Source: Pseudomonas sp. R76
GTDB taxonomy: Bacteria > Pseudomonadota > Gammaproteobacteria > Pseudomonadales > Pseudomonadaceae
DNA length: 64,000 nucleotides
NCBI RefSeq assembly: GCF_009834565.1
Contig: NZ_CP019428.1
Coordinates: 6,634,001 to 6,698,000, forward strand
Direction: 5' to 3'
Shown in pieces: positions 29,247 to 37,211 of this stretch. Each line of letters starts with the position of its first letter. The first letter of the stretch is position 1. A model generated the notes under the pieces. That model was not told the DNA's origin, ran no database searches, and saw only the letters and a list, made by a program, of their open reading frames with translations. The position numbers and the translations under genes are program-made.

Positions 29247-29313
29247 AAAAAAATCGAACGGTTTTTATTTACCATCTCGCTTGAGTTCCTAAATAGAAGC
29301 GTCCCCTTTTCCG
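29247..29313. other. AT-rich junction segment between HU remnant and truncated rhs
   Basis: 67 nt that match neither the HU gene nor the Rhs core. It contains A/T runs and the string AGAAGCGTCCCCTTTTCC at its right end. I recall similar GTCCCCTTTTCC strings near IS200/RAYT-type elements, but identity cannot be settled here. It joins directly to Rhs core sequence near 29314. Confidence 0.55.
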
Positions 29314-30567
29314 TTCACTGACCTGCAAGGCAACGCCCAGGCTCTGGCTTTCGCCTACGACGCTGTTGGCCAGTTGCTCGCCGAACAGAGTGCCGCCGGC
29401 AACCTGCAATACCATTACGACGAACTCGGCAACCTGATCCAGACCCAGCTGCCGGACGGCCGCTGGCTCAACCGCCTGTACTACGGCAGCGGCCATTTGC
29501 ACCAGATCAACCTGGACGGCCAGGTGATCAGCGATTTCGAACGCGACCGCCTGCACCGCGAAGTACTGCGCACCCAAGGCCAACTCAGCACCCGCAGCGA
29601 ATACGACCGCAGCGGCCGCCTGCGCTCACGCCAACGCCGCCTGAACAGCCAGCCATCGCTGATGCCCGCAGCGGCGCAAAAGCAGTTCGAGTACGACCCC
29701 GCCGACAACCTGATCGGCAAACTCGACCAACAACCCACCGCGCAACATCGCCAATTGCTGCACTACGACGCCACCGGCCGCATCATCGCCAGCCAGGACA
29801 GCCTGCACGGCCAGCGCGAAACCTTCGCCTATGACGCTGCCGCCAACCTGCTGGACGGCCCGCAAGCGGGCGCTGGGTTGGTGGTGCATAACAAGCTACT
29901 GACGTATCAGGACAAGCGTTATCGCTACGATGCGTTTGGGCGGATGGTCGAGAAGCGCAGCGCCAAGCGCGGTGTGCAGCGGTTTGCGTATGACGCTGAG
30001 AGCCGGTTGGTTGAGGTGCGTAATGACGATGGCAGCGTGGTCAGGATGGCTTACGACCCGCTGGGGCGCAGGGTTAGCAAAACCGAGCATGGCAGTGATG
30101 GGTATCCGCTGGGGGAAACGCGGTTCATGTGGGATGGCCTGCGCTTGTTGCAGGAGCACAAGCACAGTCAGACGAGCCTTTACGTCTATGAAGATGAAGG
30201 CTACCAGCCTCTGGCCCGCATCGACGGTGCCGGGCCGTTGCAGAAGATTCGTTACTACCACAACGATCTGAATGGGTTACCGGAGCAATTGACCGAGGCT
30301 GATGGGCACACGCTCTGGCAAGCGACTTATCGGGTGTGGGGCAACACGCTGGAAGAGGTGCGTGAGCCTTATTACATTGAAGAGCAGAACCTGAGATTCC
30401 AGGGGCAGTACCTGGACCGGGAGACGGGGCTGCATTTTAATACGTTCAGGTTTTATGATCCGGATGTGGGGCGGTTTACGACGCCGGATCCGATTGGGCT
30501 GCTCGGTGGTTTCAACCTCTATCAGTACACACCTAACCCACTCACATGGATGGACCCGCTCGGGTTA
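29314..30567 (+). repeat. Rhs core direct repeat, copy 2
   Basis: Second copy of the 1,254-nt Rhs core segment, at a constant offset of 2,425 nt from 26889-28142. It keeps the same reading frame relative to the Rhs codons, so recombination between copies would give an intact rhs gene fused to the second toxin tip. Confidence 0.93.
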
Positions 30568-30939
30568 AGTTGCTCGATTGATGCGAAAAAACTTGCAGGA
30601 CGCCTGGGTAAGGCTCCAAACAAAGACTACCGCGCCCACCACATTGTGATGTCCAATTCAAAAGACGTACGTATGCGCTGGCTGAGAAGACGTATGGACA
30701 GACTTGGAATAGATATAAACCAAAAAGAAAATGGAATATGGCTGCCTGCCAATTCCAAATCTCGTCTGCCAAATACAAAAGCAACTGCTCATGCTGGAGA
30801 GGGCGTCCATGGCAACGCCTACAAAAAACACGTATGGGAGACTCTAAAAGGTGCAAAAACAAAATCCGAATTTGAGCAAGGTCTAAAGACACTCAACCTC
30901 GAACTTAGCGGCGGCAAAACTTTTCCGCTGGCCAAATAG
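29314..30939 (+). pseudogene. Orphan 5'-truncated rhs with second AHH nuclease tip
   Basis: The frame opens after a TAA at 29290 and carries the last ~418 residues of an Rhs core, then DPLGL and a new ~123-residue tip. It has no ATG, PAAR or prePAAR, so it is not deliverable by itself. The tip shows YRAHHIVMSN, GIDINQKENGIWLP and HGNAYKKHVWETL, a clear AHH-type HNH nuclease signature distinct in sequence from the first tip. The tip frame is intact, so it can serve as a donor cassette. An internal TTG at 29374 would be the only nearby start. An immunity gene follows 9 nt later. Confidence 0.88.
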
Positions 30940-30948
30940 GACGCTCTA

Positions 30949-31572
30949 ATGAAAAACCTTTTGCTCTCACTACTTGATGAATACAAAGATAAATATTCCG
31001 AGCTCATATCTTTCGTAGCGCATGCTCATAAAGCAAAGCAGTGGGGCATGGGCATCATGCCCTCATACAATCCCGCCCCCTATAACTGCGAACTACAGGG
31101 GTGCAAACCTGGCCGTTTACTTAAAAAGGACTGCGAGCCAGCCAAAGACAGGCAATGCTATTTCTTTGATGAACATAAAAAAATAATGTGCGAGGTTCAA
31201 TACGCAAAACATGTGAAGCTTAAAAACCAATGGATTGTGTATAGAAGATTCTTTCTGAACAAGCCAGACAGCATCATAGAGTTGACATTCGGCAGCAACC
31301 TTGAGGGGAGCATGGAGGCTAATCTTGACTCAGTCGCCATCACAACATTCGAACTTGAGCGTGCGACAGCCCACTACAGCTTGCTCAATACCGGCGAGTA
31401 CTTCGAAACGCTGTATCAATACACAGCTGAAAAAATCACCTCAATCACTGAGAACATATGGCGGGAAACTTTCACCACAAGAGCATATGAAATACTGCAT
31501 ACAGAAAGTAATTTAACTATATTTGAAGTCTTGCCAAACAATAACAAAATTATAATTTATCCTGAAAGCTGA
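30949..31572 (+). CDS. Putative immunity protein of the orphan AHH toxin
   Basis: 207 residues, unrecognised family, clearly lower in GC than the surrounding genome. It starts 9 nt after the orphan Rhs tip, the standard immunity position. There is no signal peptide or membrane segment; it is rich in aromatic and charged residues (RRFFLNKPDSIIELTFGSN). The intact frame suggests it is retained to protect against sibling cells that still deploy this tip. Function inferred only from position. Confidence 0.62.
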   Translation: MKNLLLSLLDEYKDKYSELISFVAHAHKAKQWGMGIMPSYNPAPYNCELQGCKPGRLLKKDCEPAKDRQCYFFDEHKKIMCEVQYAKHVKLKNQWIVYRRFFLNKPDSIIELTFGSNLEGSMEANLDSVAITTFELERATAHYSLLNTGEYFETLYQYTAEKITSITENIWRETFTTRAYEILHTESNLTIFEVLPNNNKIIIYPES

Positions 31573-31586
31573 TTAAAAAGGATTAA

Positions 31587-31846
31587 ATCGAGGCAACAAA
31601 AACGGGAGCAACGTTATTAATAGCAGCAACTCAAGCAAATCCGCCCCCTATCTTCAAGCAAAGGGGAGATACCTATTTAAACTTAAGTAGACACGCAAAT
31701 AAATTTGTTCCCTTTACCCTTATTGGAAGGTCTACCGAAATGGGGAAGTCCAAGGGCGCATAGCCCCTAAGGACTTTGTAAAATACGAAAAAATCTTCGA
31801 CAACCCAGTTTTTGTAGACGGCACGTTAATGAATGCCCCGAAATAG
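31587..31846 (+). pseudogene. Frameshifted remnant of a third toxin C-terminal tip
   Basis: Two frames together read as one protein tail. The first gives TQANPPPIFKQRGDTYLNL and continues SRHANKFVPFTLIG to about 31727. The frame then shifts by one base and continues KVYRNGEVQGRIAPKDF and KYEKIFDNPVFVDGTLMNAPK to a TAG at 31844. The first frame alone stops at ~31758. There is no start and no Rhs core in front. The tail ends 8 nt before an intact small gene, the usual toxin-immunity spacing. The toxin family is not recognised. Confidence 0.65.
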
Positions 31847-31854
31847 AGGTCGCT

Positions 31855-32274
31855 ATGGATTTAACTAATGCAATAGTCCCGAAAACTTCGATCGGTGGAA
31901 TAACCATCGGCGAAAATATTCCCCAGGTTCAGGCACGCTTATCAAGCAGATACAAAATCCATAACGGCCCCACCTCTCTCACGATCAACGACGGCTTAAT
32001 TACGGCTTACCACGGCGCCGATGGCACCATTTCTGCCATCTCTTGCAATGCTGCATTCAAGGGTAATTATGAAAGTAAACTCTGGCCGGGAATGACGGTA
32101 GCCGATGTTCTAAAGCTCTCCAAAACGCAAATGGCTTGGTCCGGGTTCGTGCAAATAGACCATATCAGCGGCATAGGCCTCTCTTTGCCGGAGGAATACG
32201 ATGACTTCGATTCTTTGACCGCTCATTTCGACCTCGACTTCGTATTCACTGAGCTTTGGGTTTACGACTTTTAA
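31855..32274 (+). CDS. Putative orphan immunity protein
   Basis: 139 residues, unrecognised. Ribosome site GAGGT lies 4 nt upstream. Sequence begins MDLTNAIVPKTSIGGITIGE and ends in an acidic, aromatic tail (DFDLDFVFTELWVYDF-like), a composition common in immunity proteins. It follows the frameshifted toxin tip, so it appears to be a retained immunity gene whose toxin is dead. It is convergent with the HU gene and shares the terminator there. Confidence 0.6.
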   Translation: MDLTNAIVPKTSIGGITIGENIPQVQARLSSRYKIHNGPTSLTINDGLITAYHGADGTISAISCNAAFKGNYESKLWPGMTVADVLKLSKTQMAWSGFVQIDHISGIGLSLPEEYDDFDSLTAHFDLDFVFTELWVYDF

Positions 32275-32297
32275 GTTGATGGCGAACTAGTCCCCAC

Positions 32298-32335
32298 AAA
32301 AAATGGACACCCAACCCAGTCGGCGTGCCCATTTT
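32298..32335. terminator. Terminator between imm3 and the HU gene
   Basis: AAAAAATGGACAC pairs with GTGCCCATTTT to form a stem with A/T tails on both sides. It serves the convergent imm3 (plus) and HU (minus) transcripts. It is the apparent parent of the hairpin at 29103-29142. Confidence 0.78.
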
Positions 32336-32370
32336 CTTACCAACCCGCCTCCCTTCAGACGGTACCGCGC

Positions 32371-32646
32371 TTACGGGTTGACGCTGTCTTTGAGAAACTT
32401 GCCCGGCTTGAACGCAACGGTGTTGCTGGCCTTGATTTTCACCGGCTCACCGGTTTGCGGGTTTTTGCCGGTGCGGGCGCCACGGTGGCGCTGCAGGAAG
32501 GTGCCGAAGCCAACCAGGGTGACGCTGTCCTTGCGGTGCAGGGCGCCGGTGATTTCTTCGAGAACGGCGTTGAGTACGCGGTTGGCCTGTTCTTTGGTGA
32601 GATCTGCTTTTTCAGCAATGGCGGCTGCGAGTTCTGGTTTACGCAT
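32371..32646 (-). CDS. hupA: HU-family nucleoid DNA-binding protein
   Basis: 91 residues starting MRKPELAAAIAEKADLTKEQANRVLNAV, with the HU DNA-binding arm (GFGTF, RTGKNPQTGEPVKIKASNTVAFKPGK). Normal length. It is a histone-like dimer that bends and compacts DNA. Position beside the rubredoxin genes corresponds to the HU paralogue near rubB in other pseudomonads, not the lon-linked hupB; the A/B naming of paralogues is uncertain. Its 3' end is partly duplicated at 29098-29246. Confidence 0.93.
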   Translation of the reverse strand: MRKPELAAAIAEKADLTKEQANRVLNAVLEEITGALHRKDSVTLVGFGTFLQRHRGARTGKNPQTGEPVKIKASNTVAFKPGKFLKDSVNP

Positions 32647-32837
32647 AAGTGAAGCCTCTTTGACGGTTTTTTGTTGTTATGTCCGTGCTGCTCTCTTGTG
32701 GAGCAGCGCCCAAGGCGCCGCAGGCTCTACTCTGCGGCAGACGGGAGTGAGGATGGCATGCCCTCGCACGCTCCGCCAGTCTCGCGGCGACCTTTCTGGC
32801 GGTAAGAACGTGCTGATTCCGACAGAACGACCAGTAT

Positions 32838-33986
32838 TTACGCCAGTAACGGCGGGAGTTCCTTGTTCAGGGCCAGTTTTTCCATCACGGCGCTGCCGGT
32901 CAGCGCATAGCCCAGCAGGCGGCCGCTGGCGTCGCGGCACAAGGCCTTGATGTCGGCGCCCTGCCCTTCGACGCTCCATACGCCTTCGGTGCCGCGTGGC
33001 GGTGGCGAGACCACCAGCGGGCAGATCGGGGTTTTCACGGTGATCGGCATCGGCCCGTAGCTGACCGCCGTGGCGTTGCCCGCCAGGGTCTGGGCCAGGG
33101 CGCGGGCGCAGCTCATCAATGGCATCACGTACAGCAGGTTCAAGCCGTCGACCTCGGCGCAATCGCCCAGGGCGTAGATGTTGGCGTGGGAGGTCTTGAG
33201 GTGGCGGTCCACCATAATCCCTCGGTTGATCTGCAGGCCTGCGGCGGCGGCGAGGTCCACGCGCGGGCGCAGGCCGATGGCTGAGACCACCAGGTCGCAG
33301 TGGATCACTTCACCGTCCGACAGGTGCGCTTCCAGGCCGTCAGCCGTGCGCTGCAGGCGGTTGAGCACCGGGCCGAGGTGGAAGCGCGCGCCGAGGCCCT
33401 CCAGCCCGGCTTGCACCGCTGCGGCGGCTGCCGGGTGCAGCAGGGTCGGCATGACTTGCTCGCACGGCGCCACCAGGTCGATTTCATAGCCGCCAAGGAT
33501 CAGGTCGTTGGCAAACTCACAGCCGATCAGGCCGGCGCCGAGCAACAGCACGCGGCGCTTGCCGGACGCAGCGGCACGAAAGCGTGCGTAATCTTCGAGG
33601 TCGTTGATCGGGAAAATGAGTTCAGACGCGTCGCCTTCGACCGGAACACGCACAGTCTCTGCGCCCCAGGCCAGGATCAGGTCGCGATAAGCCACCGCTT
33701 CTTCGCCGATCCACAGGCGCTTATGGCCCGGGTCGATGCCGCTGATGCGCGTGTGGGTGCGCACTTCGGCCTTGAGTTGCTCGGCCATGGCGCCCGGTTC
33801 GGCCATGCTCAGGCCGTCAGCGTCCTTGTTCTTGCCAAAGCCGGTGGAGAGCATGGGCTTGGAGTAGGAGCGCCCGTCATCTGCGGTGATCAGCAGCAAT
33901 GGGGTCTCGCTGTCGAGCTTGCGAAATTCCCGGGCCACGTTGTAACCGGCCAATCCTGTGCCGATGATCACGACAGGTGCGTTCAT
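32838..33986 (-). CDS. rubB: Rubredoxin-NAD(+) reductase
   Basis: 382 residues, a two-dinucleotide-fold FAD enzyme. The FAD-binding GxGxxG appears at the N-terminus ([16 protein letters not shown]), the NAD site mid-protein ([16 protein letters not shown]) and the FAD ribityl motif as [11 protein letters not shown]. It transfers electrons from NAD(P)H to rubredoxin, supporting alkane oxidation or oxidative-stress defence. The gene lies just downstream of the rubredoxin gene on the same strand, as in P. aeruginosa. ATG at 33986 has AGGAGAAAGG upstream. Confidence 0.95.
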   Translation of the reverse strand: MNAPVVIIGTGLAGYNVAREFRKLDSETPLLLITADDGRSYSKPMLSTGFGKNKDADGLSMAEPGAMAEQLKAEVRTHTRISGIDPGHKRLWIGEEAVAYRDLILAWGAETVRVPVEGDASELIFPINDLEDYARFRAAASGKRRVLLLGAGLIGCEFANDLILGGYEIDLVAPCEQVMPTLLHPAAAAAVQAGLEGLGARFHLGPVLNRLQRTADGLEAHLSDGEVIHCDLVVSAIGLRPRVDLAAAAGLQINRGIMVDRHLKTSHANIYALGDCAEVDGLNLLYVMPLMSCARALAQTLAGNATAVSYGPMPITVKTPICPLVVSPPPRGTEGVWSVEGQGADIKALCRDASGRLLGYALTGSAVMEKLALNKELPPLLA

Positions 33987-34022
33987 TCCTTTCTCCTTGT
34001 AGTACGTTTCTTAAACTTCGAA

Positions 34023-34190
34023 TTAGCCGATTTCGATCATTTCGAAATCCATTTTGCCCACGCCGCAATCCGGGCACAGCCAGTCTTCCGGAACGTCCTG
34101 CCACAGAGTGCCCGGCGCGATACCGTCATCCGGCCAGCCGTCTTTTTCGTCATAGATCAGGCCGCAGACTACACATTGCCACTTCTTCAT
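34023..34190 (-). CDS. rubA: Rubredoxin
   Basis: 55 residues with the two Fe-binding pairs C6-x2-C9 ([11 protein letters not shown]) and C39-x2-C42 ([10 protein letters not shown]). The start is ATG 34190; a longer frame exists but is rejected. It is a small one-electron carrier reduced by the reductase encoded 36 nt downstream. Only one rubredoxin is present here, whereas P. aeruginosa has two in tandem, as I recall. Confidence 0.96.
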   Translation of the reverse strand: MKKWQCVVCGLIYDEKDGWPDDGIAPGTLWQDVPEDWLCPDCGVGKMDFEMIEIG

Positions 34191-34385
34191 TACTTGCTTC
34201 CTCAGGGTCCAGGCATCTTGGCCGACGGTCGATAGATCAACATTGCCGTGCGGCTCAGGGCGTTTTGTACTGATCGGGGCCGGCAGATGCAAGCGTGATC
34301 GACGCATGGGGCCGGTTCAGCCCGGCAAAAGTCCGGGGCGCCATGGTAAGCTCGCCGCCTCTTTTGCTGCCGATACTGACTCACC

Positions 34386-34949
34386 GTGCCGCACTCAATC
34401 GACTTTCCCGATGCTTGCCAATGGCTGACCCAGAGCCTTCTGAGCCCCCTGCCCGCGCCTTTGACCCTCAACTGGCTGTTCGACGAAGGCTCGCTGACGC
34501 GCCGGCTCACGTGGCTGTCCAACGACGGTTTCAGCGTGACGCCGTTGTTCGAAGGCTGGCAACCATTGCGTGACGATGAATGCGCCGCGCTGGGTCTGGA
34601 CCCGGCAACTGTCGGTTGGGTGCGCGAAGTGTATTTGCGTGGGCACGGCCAGCCGTGGGTATTTGCGCGCAGTGTGGCGGCGCGCAGTGCCTTGCAGGGC
34701 GACGGCTTGCACATGGATGAGCTGGGCAGCCGCTCATTGGGCGAGCTGCTGTTCTGCGACCGCGCCTTCACCCGCCAGGCCATCGAGGTGTGCCACTACC
34801 CACGGCAATGGCTGCCGTCTGCGGACCAGGCCGACGGTTTGTGGGCCCGCCGCTCGCGTTTTGATCGCGGGTCACTGAGCGTGCTGGTGGCAGAAATCTT
34901 CCTGCCGAGCCTGTGGCAAGCGGTGCATGAACACCCGGAGAACTGCTGA
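34386..34949 (+). CDS. ubiC: Chorismate lyase UbiC
   Basis: 187 residues from GTG 34386. UbiC family features include [35 protein letters not shown] and the C-terminal [20 protein letters not shown]. It converts chorismate to 4-hydroxybenzoate and pyruvate, the first committed step of ubiquinone synthesis. It overlaps ubiA by one base (TGATG), so the two are co-translated. Divergent from rubA across ~195 nt. Confidence 0.95.
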   Translation: MPHSIDFPDACQWLTQSLLSPLPAPLTLNWLFDEGSLTRRLTWLSNDGFSVTPLFEGWQPLRDDECAALGLDPATVGWVREVYLRGHGQPWVFARSVAARSALQGDGLHMDELGSRSLGELLFCDRAFTRQAIEVCHYPRQWLPSADQADGLWARRSRFDRGSLSVLVAEIFLPSLWQAVHEHPENC

Positions 34950-35839
34950 TGTATCAACGTCTGCTCAAATCCCTGAACCACCTGAACCCCAGGGCCTGGG
35001 ATTTTATTCAGCTGACCCGCATGGACAAGCCCATCGGCATCTACCTGCTGTTGTGGCCGACGCTGTGGGCGCTGTGGATCGCCGGCAAAGGCTCGCCTTC
35101 TTTTATCAACATCGTGATTTTCGTCTTGGGCGTGGTGCTGACCCGCGCCGGCGGCTGCGTGATCAATGACTGGGCCGACCGCAAAGTCGACGGCCATGTG
35201 AAGCGCACCGAGCAACGCCCGCTGGTGAGCGGCAAGATCAGCTCGAAAGAGGCGCTGGTGTTTTTTGCGGTGCTGATGGGCATCAGCTTCCTGTTGGTGC
35301 TGCTGACCAATGCCACCACCATCCTGCTGTCACTCGGCGGCCTGGCGCTGGCGGCGAGCTACCCGTTCATGAAGCGCTACACCTATTACCCGCAGGTGGT
35401 GCTGGGTGCGGCGTTTTCCTGGGGCATGCCCATGGCGTTCACCGCCGAGACCGGCCACCTGCCCGCCACGGCGTGGCTGCTGTACATCGCCAACTTGCTC
35501 TGGACGGTGGGCTACGACACCTATTACGCCATGACCGACCGCGACGATGACTTGAAGATCGGCGTGAAATCCACGGCTATTTTGTTTGGCGATGCAGACC
35601 GCGTGATCATCCTCACCCTGCAAGGCCTGTCGCTGGTGTGCCTGTGGTTGGCGGGCCTGCGGTTTGAGCTGGGCGGCTGGTTTCACCTGGGGCTGCTGGC
35701 GGCGGCAGGCTGCTTTGCCTGGGAGTTCTGGTACACCCGGGACAAGGATCGGATGAAATGCTTCAAGGCGTTTTTGCACAACCACTGGGCGGGGTTGGCG
35801 ATTTTTGTCGGGATTGTGGCGGATTACGGGTTTCGGTAA
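34949..35839 (+). CDS. ubiA: 4-hydroxybenzoate polyprenyltransferase UbiA
   Basis: 296 residues, a multi-helix inner-membrane prenyltransferase. The first Asp-rich motif is [18 protein letters not shown] and the second is [13 protein letters not shown], which bind the Mg-diphosphate of the polyprenyl donor. It attaches the isoprenoid tail to 4-hydroxybenzoate made by UbiC. Standard length and coupling to ubiC; a REP pair follows the stop. Confidence 0.97.
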   Translation: MYQRLLKSLNHLNPRAWDFIQLTRMDKPIGIYLLLWPTLWALWIAGKGSPSFINIVIFVLGVVLTRAGGCVINDWADRKVDGHVKRTEQRPLVSGKISSKEALVFFAVLMGISFLLVLLTNATTILLSLGGLALAASYPFMKRYTYYPQVVLGAAFSWGMPMAFTAETGHLPATAWLLYIANLLWTVGYDTYYAMTDRDDDLKIGVKSTAILFGDADRVIILTLQGLSLVCLWLAGLRFELGGWFHLGLLAAAGCFAWEFWYTRDKDRMKCFKAFLHNHWAGLAIFVGIVADYGFR

Positions 35840-35853
35840 TTCAGTGCTGACGC

Positions 35854-35920
35854 CATCGCGGGCAAGCCCGCTCCCACATTTGGACCGCGTCCTCCTGTGG
35901 GAGCGGGCTTGCCCGCGATG
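35854..35920. repeat. REP pair in inverted (tails-in) arrangement
   Basis: CATCGCGGGCAAGCCCGCTC on the left and GAGCGGGCTTGCCCGCGATG on the right, only ~20 nt apart. Here the CTCCCAC/GTGGGAG ends face inward, the reverse of most other doublets in this window. It lies between the convergent genes ubiA and the gene ending at 35941. Confidence 0.88.
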
Positions 35921-35940
35921 ATTTCAGCGGCTCCTCGAAA

Positions 35941-36321
35941 TCAAGGCTTGGCGACTTTCCAGGCCCCGTCCATTTTGCCTTCACCGGTCATGTCACCGGC
36001 CTTTTTGTCCATGACGAAGGTGTAAAGCGGCTTGCCGCTGTAGGCCCATTGGCTTTTTTGATCATCACGGGTAATCACGGTCCACTTGCCCATCGGCTTG
36101 TCGGTGGATTCAGCCATCAACGGCGGCCAGTTGGTGGCGCACTTGTCGTTGCACATGGATTTGCCATCGGCGTCCTTGGCGAAGGTGTAGAGCGTCATGC
36201 CCTTGTGGTCCACCAACATGCCGTCTTTGGTCATTGCCGGGTCGGCGGCAAATGCCAGTGTCGGCAGCGTCAACGCGGCCGTTACCAGCAGGGCTTTCCA
36301 GGAAACATTGCAGTTAGTCAT
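35941..36321 (-). CDS. Secreted repeat protein of unknown function (COG4315-like)
   Basis: 126 residues from ATG 36321 (Shine-Dalgarno AAGGAAGG); the longer frame from 36420 is rejected. A signal peptide (KALLVTAALTLPTLAFA/AD) precedes two copies of the YTFxxD-type motif (GMTLYTFAKDADGKSMC; PLYTFVMDKKAGD), with paired Cys in MCNDKCATNWPP. This is the family of small exported proteins with Yx(F/W/Y)xxD repeats. Function unknown; periplasmic. Confidence 0.85.
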   Translation of the reverse strand: MTNCNVSWKALLVTAALTLPTLAFAADPAMTKDGMLVDHKGMTLYTFAKDADGKSMCNDKCATNWPPLMAESTDKPMGKWTVITRDDQKSQWAYSGKPLYTFVMDKKAGDMTGEGKMDGAWKVAKP

Positions 36322-36403
36322 CGGAACCTTCCTTTTGTGGTTGTCAGGATTCGGACCCAAAGGGTAGTTCAGAGTGCCGTTAATTGCCCAAGCGACTAAA
36401 TTA

Positions 36404-36421
36404 CTGTCACACGACTGCAAT
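36404..36421 (+). promoter_or_regulatory. Pho box upstream of phoB
   Basis: CTGTCAC-ACGA-CTGCAAT: two 7-nt half sites with a 4-nt spacer, matching the CTGTCAT consensus 6/7 and 5/7. It lies 55 nt before the phoB start, indicating autoregulation by PhoB. Confidence 0.78.
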
Positions 36422-36475
36422 AATTCCGTTATCTAATGCGGCGCAAGACAGTTAAATGACAAGAGGATTTTGAGC

Positions 36476-37165
36476 ATGGTTGGCAGGAGCATTCTGATCG
36501 TTGACGACGAAGCGCCCATTCGCGAGATGATCGCCGTTGCGTTGGAAATGGCCGGCTATGACTGCCTGGAGGCGGAGAACTCCCAGCAGGCCCATGCCAT
36601 TATCGTCGACCGCAAGCCGGACCTGATCCTGCTGGACTGGATGCTGCCCGGCACCTCCGGCATCGAACTGGCCCGCCGCCTCAAGCGCGATGAGCTGACC
36701 GGGGACATCCCGATCATCATGCTCACCGCCAAGGGCGAAGAGGACAACAAGATCCAGGGCCTGGAAGTCGGCGCCGATGACTACATCACCAAGCCATTTT
36801 CCCCACGGGAGCTGGTCGCTCGTCTGAAAGCCGTACTGCGCCGCGCCGGGCCGACTGATGGCGAAGCCCCGATCGAAGTCGACGGCCTGATTCTGGACCC
36901 GATCAGCCACCGCGTAACCATCGACGGCAAGCCGGCCGAGATGGGCCCGACTGAATACCGCCTGCTGCAATTCTTCATGACTCACCAGGAACGCGCCTAC
37001 ACCCGCGGCCAGTTGCTCGACCAAGTGTGGGGCGGCAACGTGTACGTGGAAGAGCGCACGGTTGACGTGCACATCCGCCGCCTGCGCAAAGCCTTGGGCG
37101 ATGCCTACGAGAATCTGGTACAAACCGTGCGCGGCACCGGCTACCGCTTTTCCACCAAAGGCTGA
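36476..37165 (+). CDS. phoB: Phosphate regulon response regulator PhoB
   Basis: 229 residues from ATG 36476, served by AAGAGGA at 36461-36467; this equals the family length, so the TTG two codons earlier is rejected. The receiver domain has Asp10/Asp11, phospho-acceptor Asp54 (ILLDWMLPG) and Lys105-region TKPFSP. The winged-helix DNA-binding domain ends [15 protein letters not shown] and VRGTGYRFS. PhoB activates phosphate-starvation genes through Pho boxes, three of which are visible in this window. Confidence 0.98.
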   Translation: MVGRSILIVDDEAPIREMIAVALEMAGYDCLEAENSQQAHAIIVDRKPDLILLDWMLPGTSGIELARRLKRDELTGDIPIIMLTAKGEEDNKIQGLEVGADDYITKPFSPRELVARLKAVLRRAGPTDGEAPIEVDGLILDPISHRVTIDGKPAEMGPTEYRLLQFFMTHQERAYTRGQLLDQVWGGNVYVEERTVDVHIRRLRKALGDAYENLVQTVRGTGYRFSTKG

Positions 37166-37211
37166 GCCAGCCCTTCCCTTTCCTTAACAGCTGACAAGGA
37201 CGCATGTTTAA

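Noticed and set aside
29130..29321. 63-codon plus-strand frame at the scar
   Set aside because: It is just the antisense of the HU remnant plus the junction; the native HU copy has the same antisense frame.
24132..32290. Prophage or integrative element carrying the toxins
   Set aside because: No integrase, att-like repeats or tRNA; the only flanking repeat is the HU 3' end, better explained by recombination.
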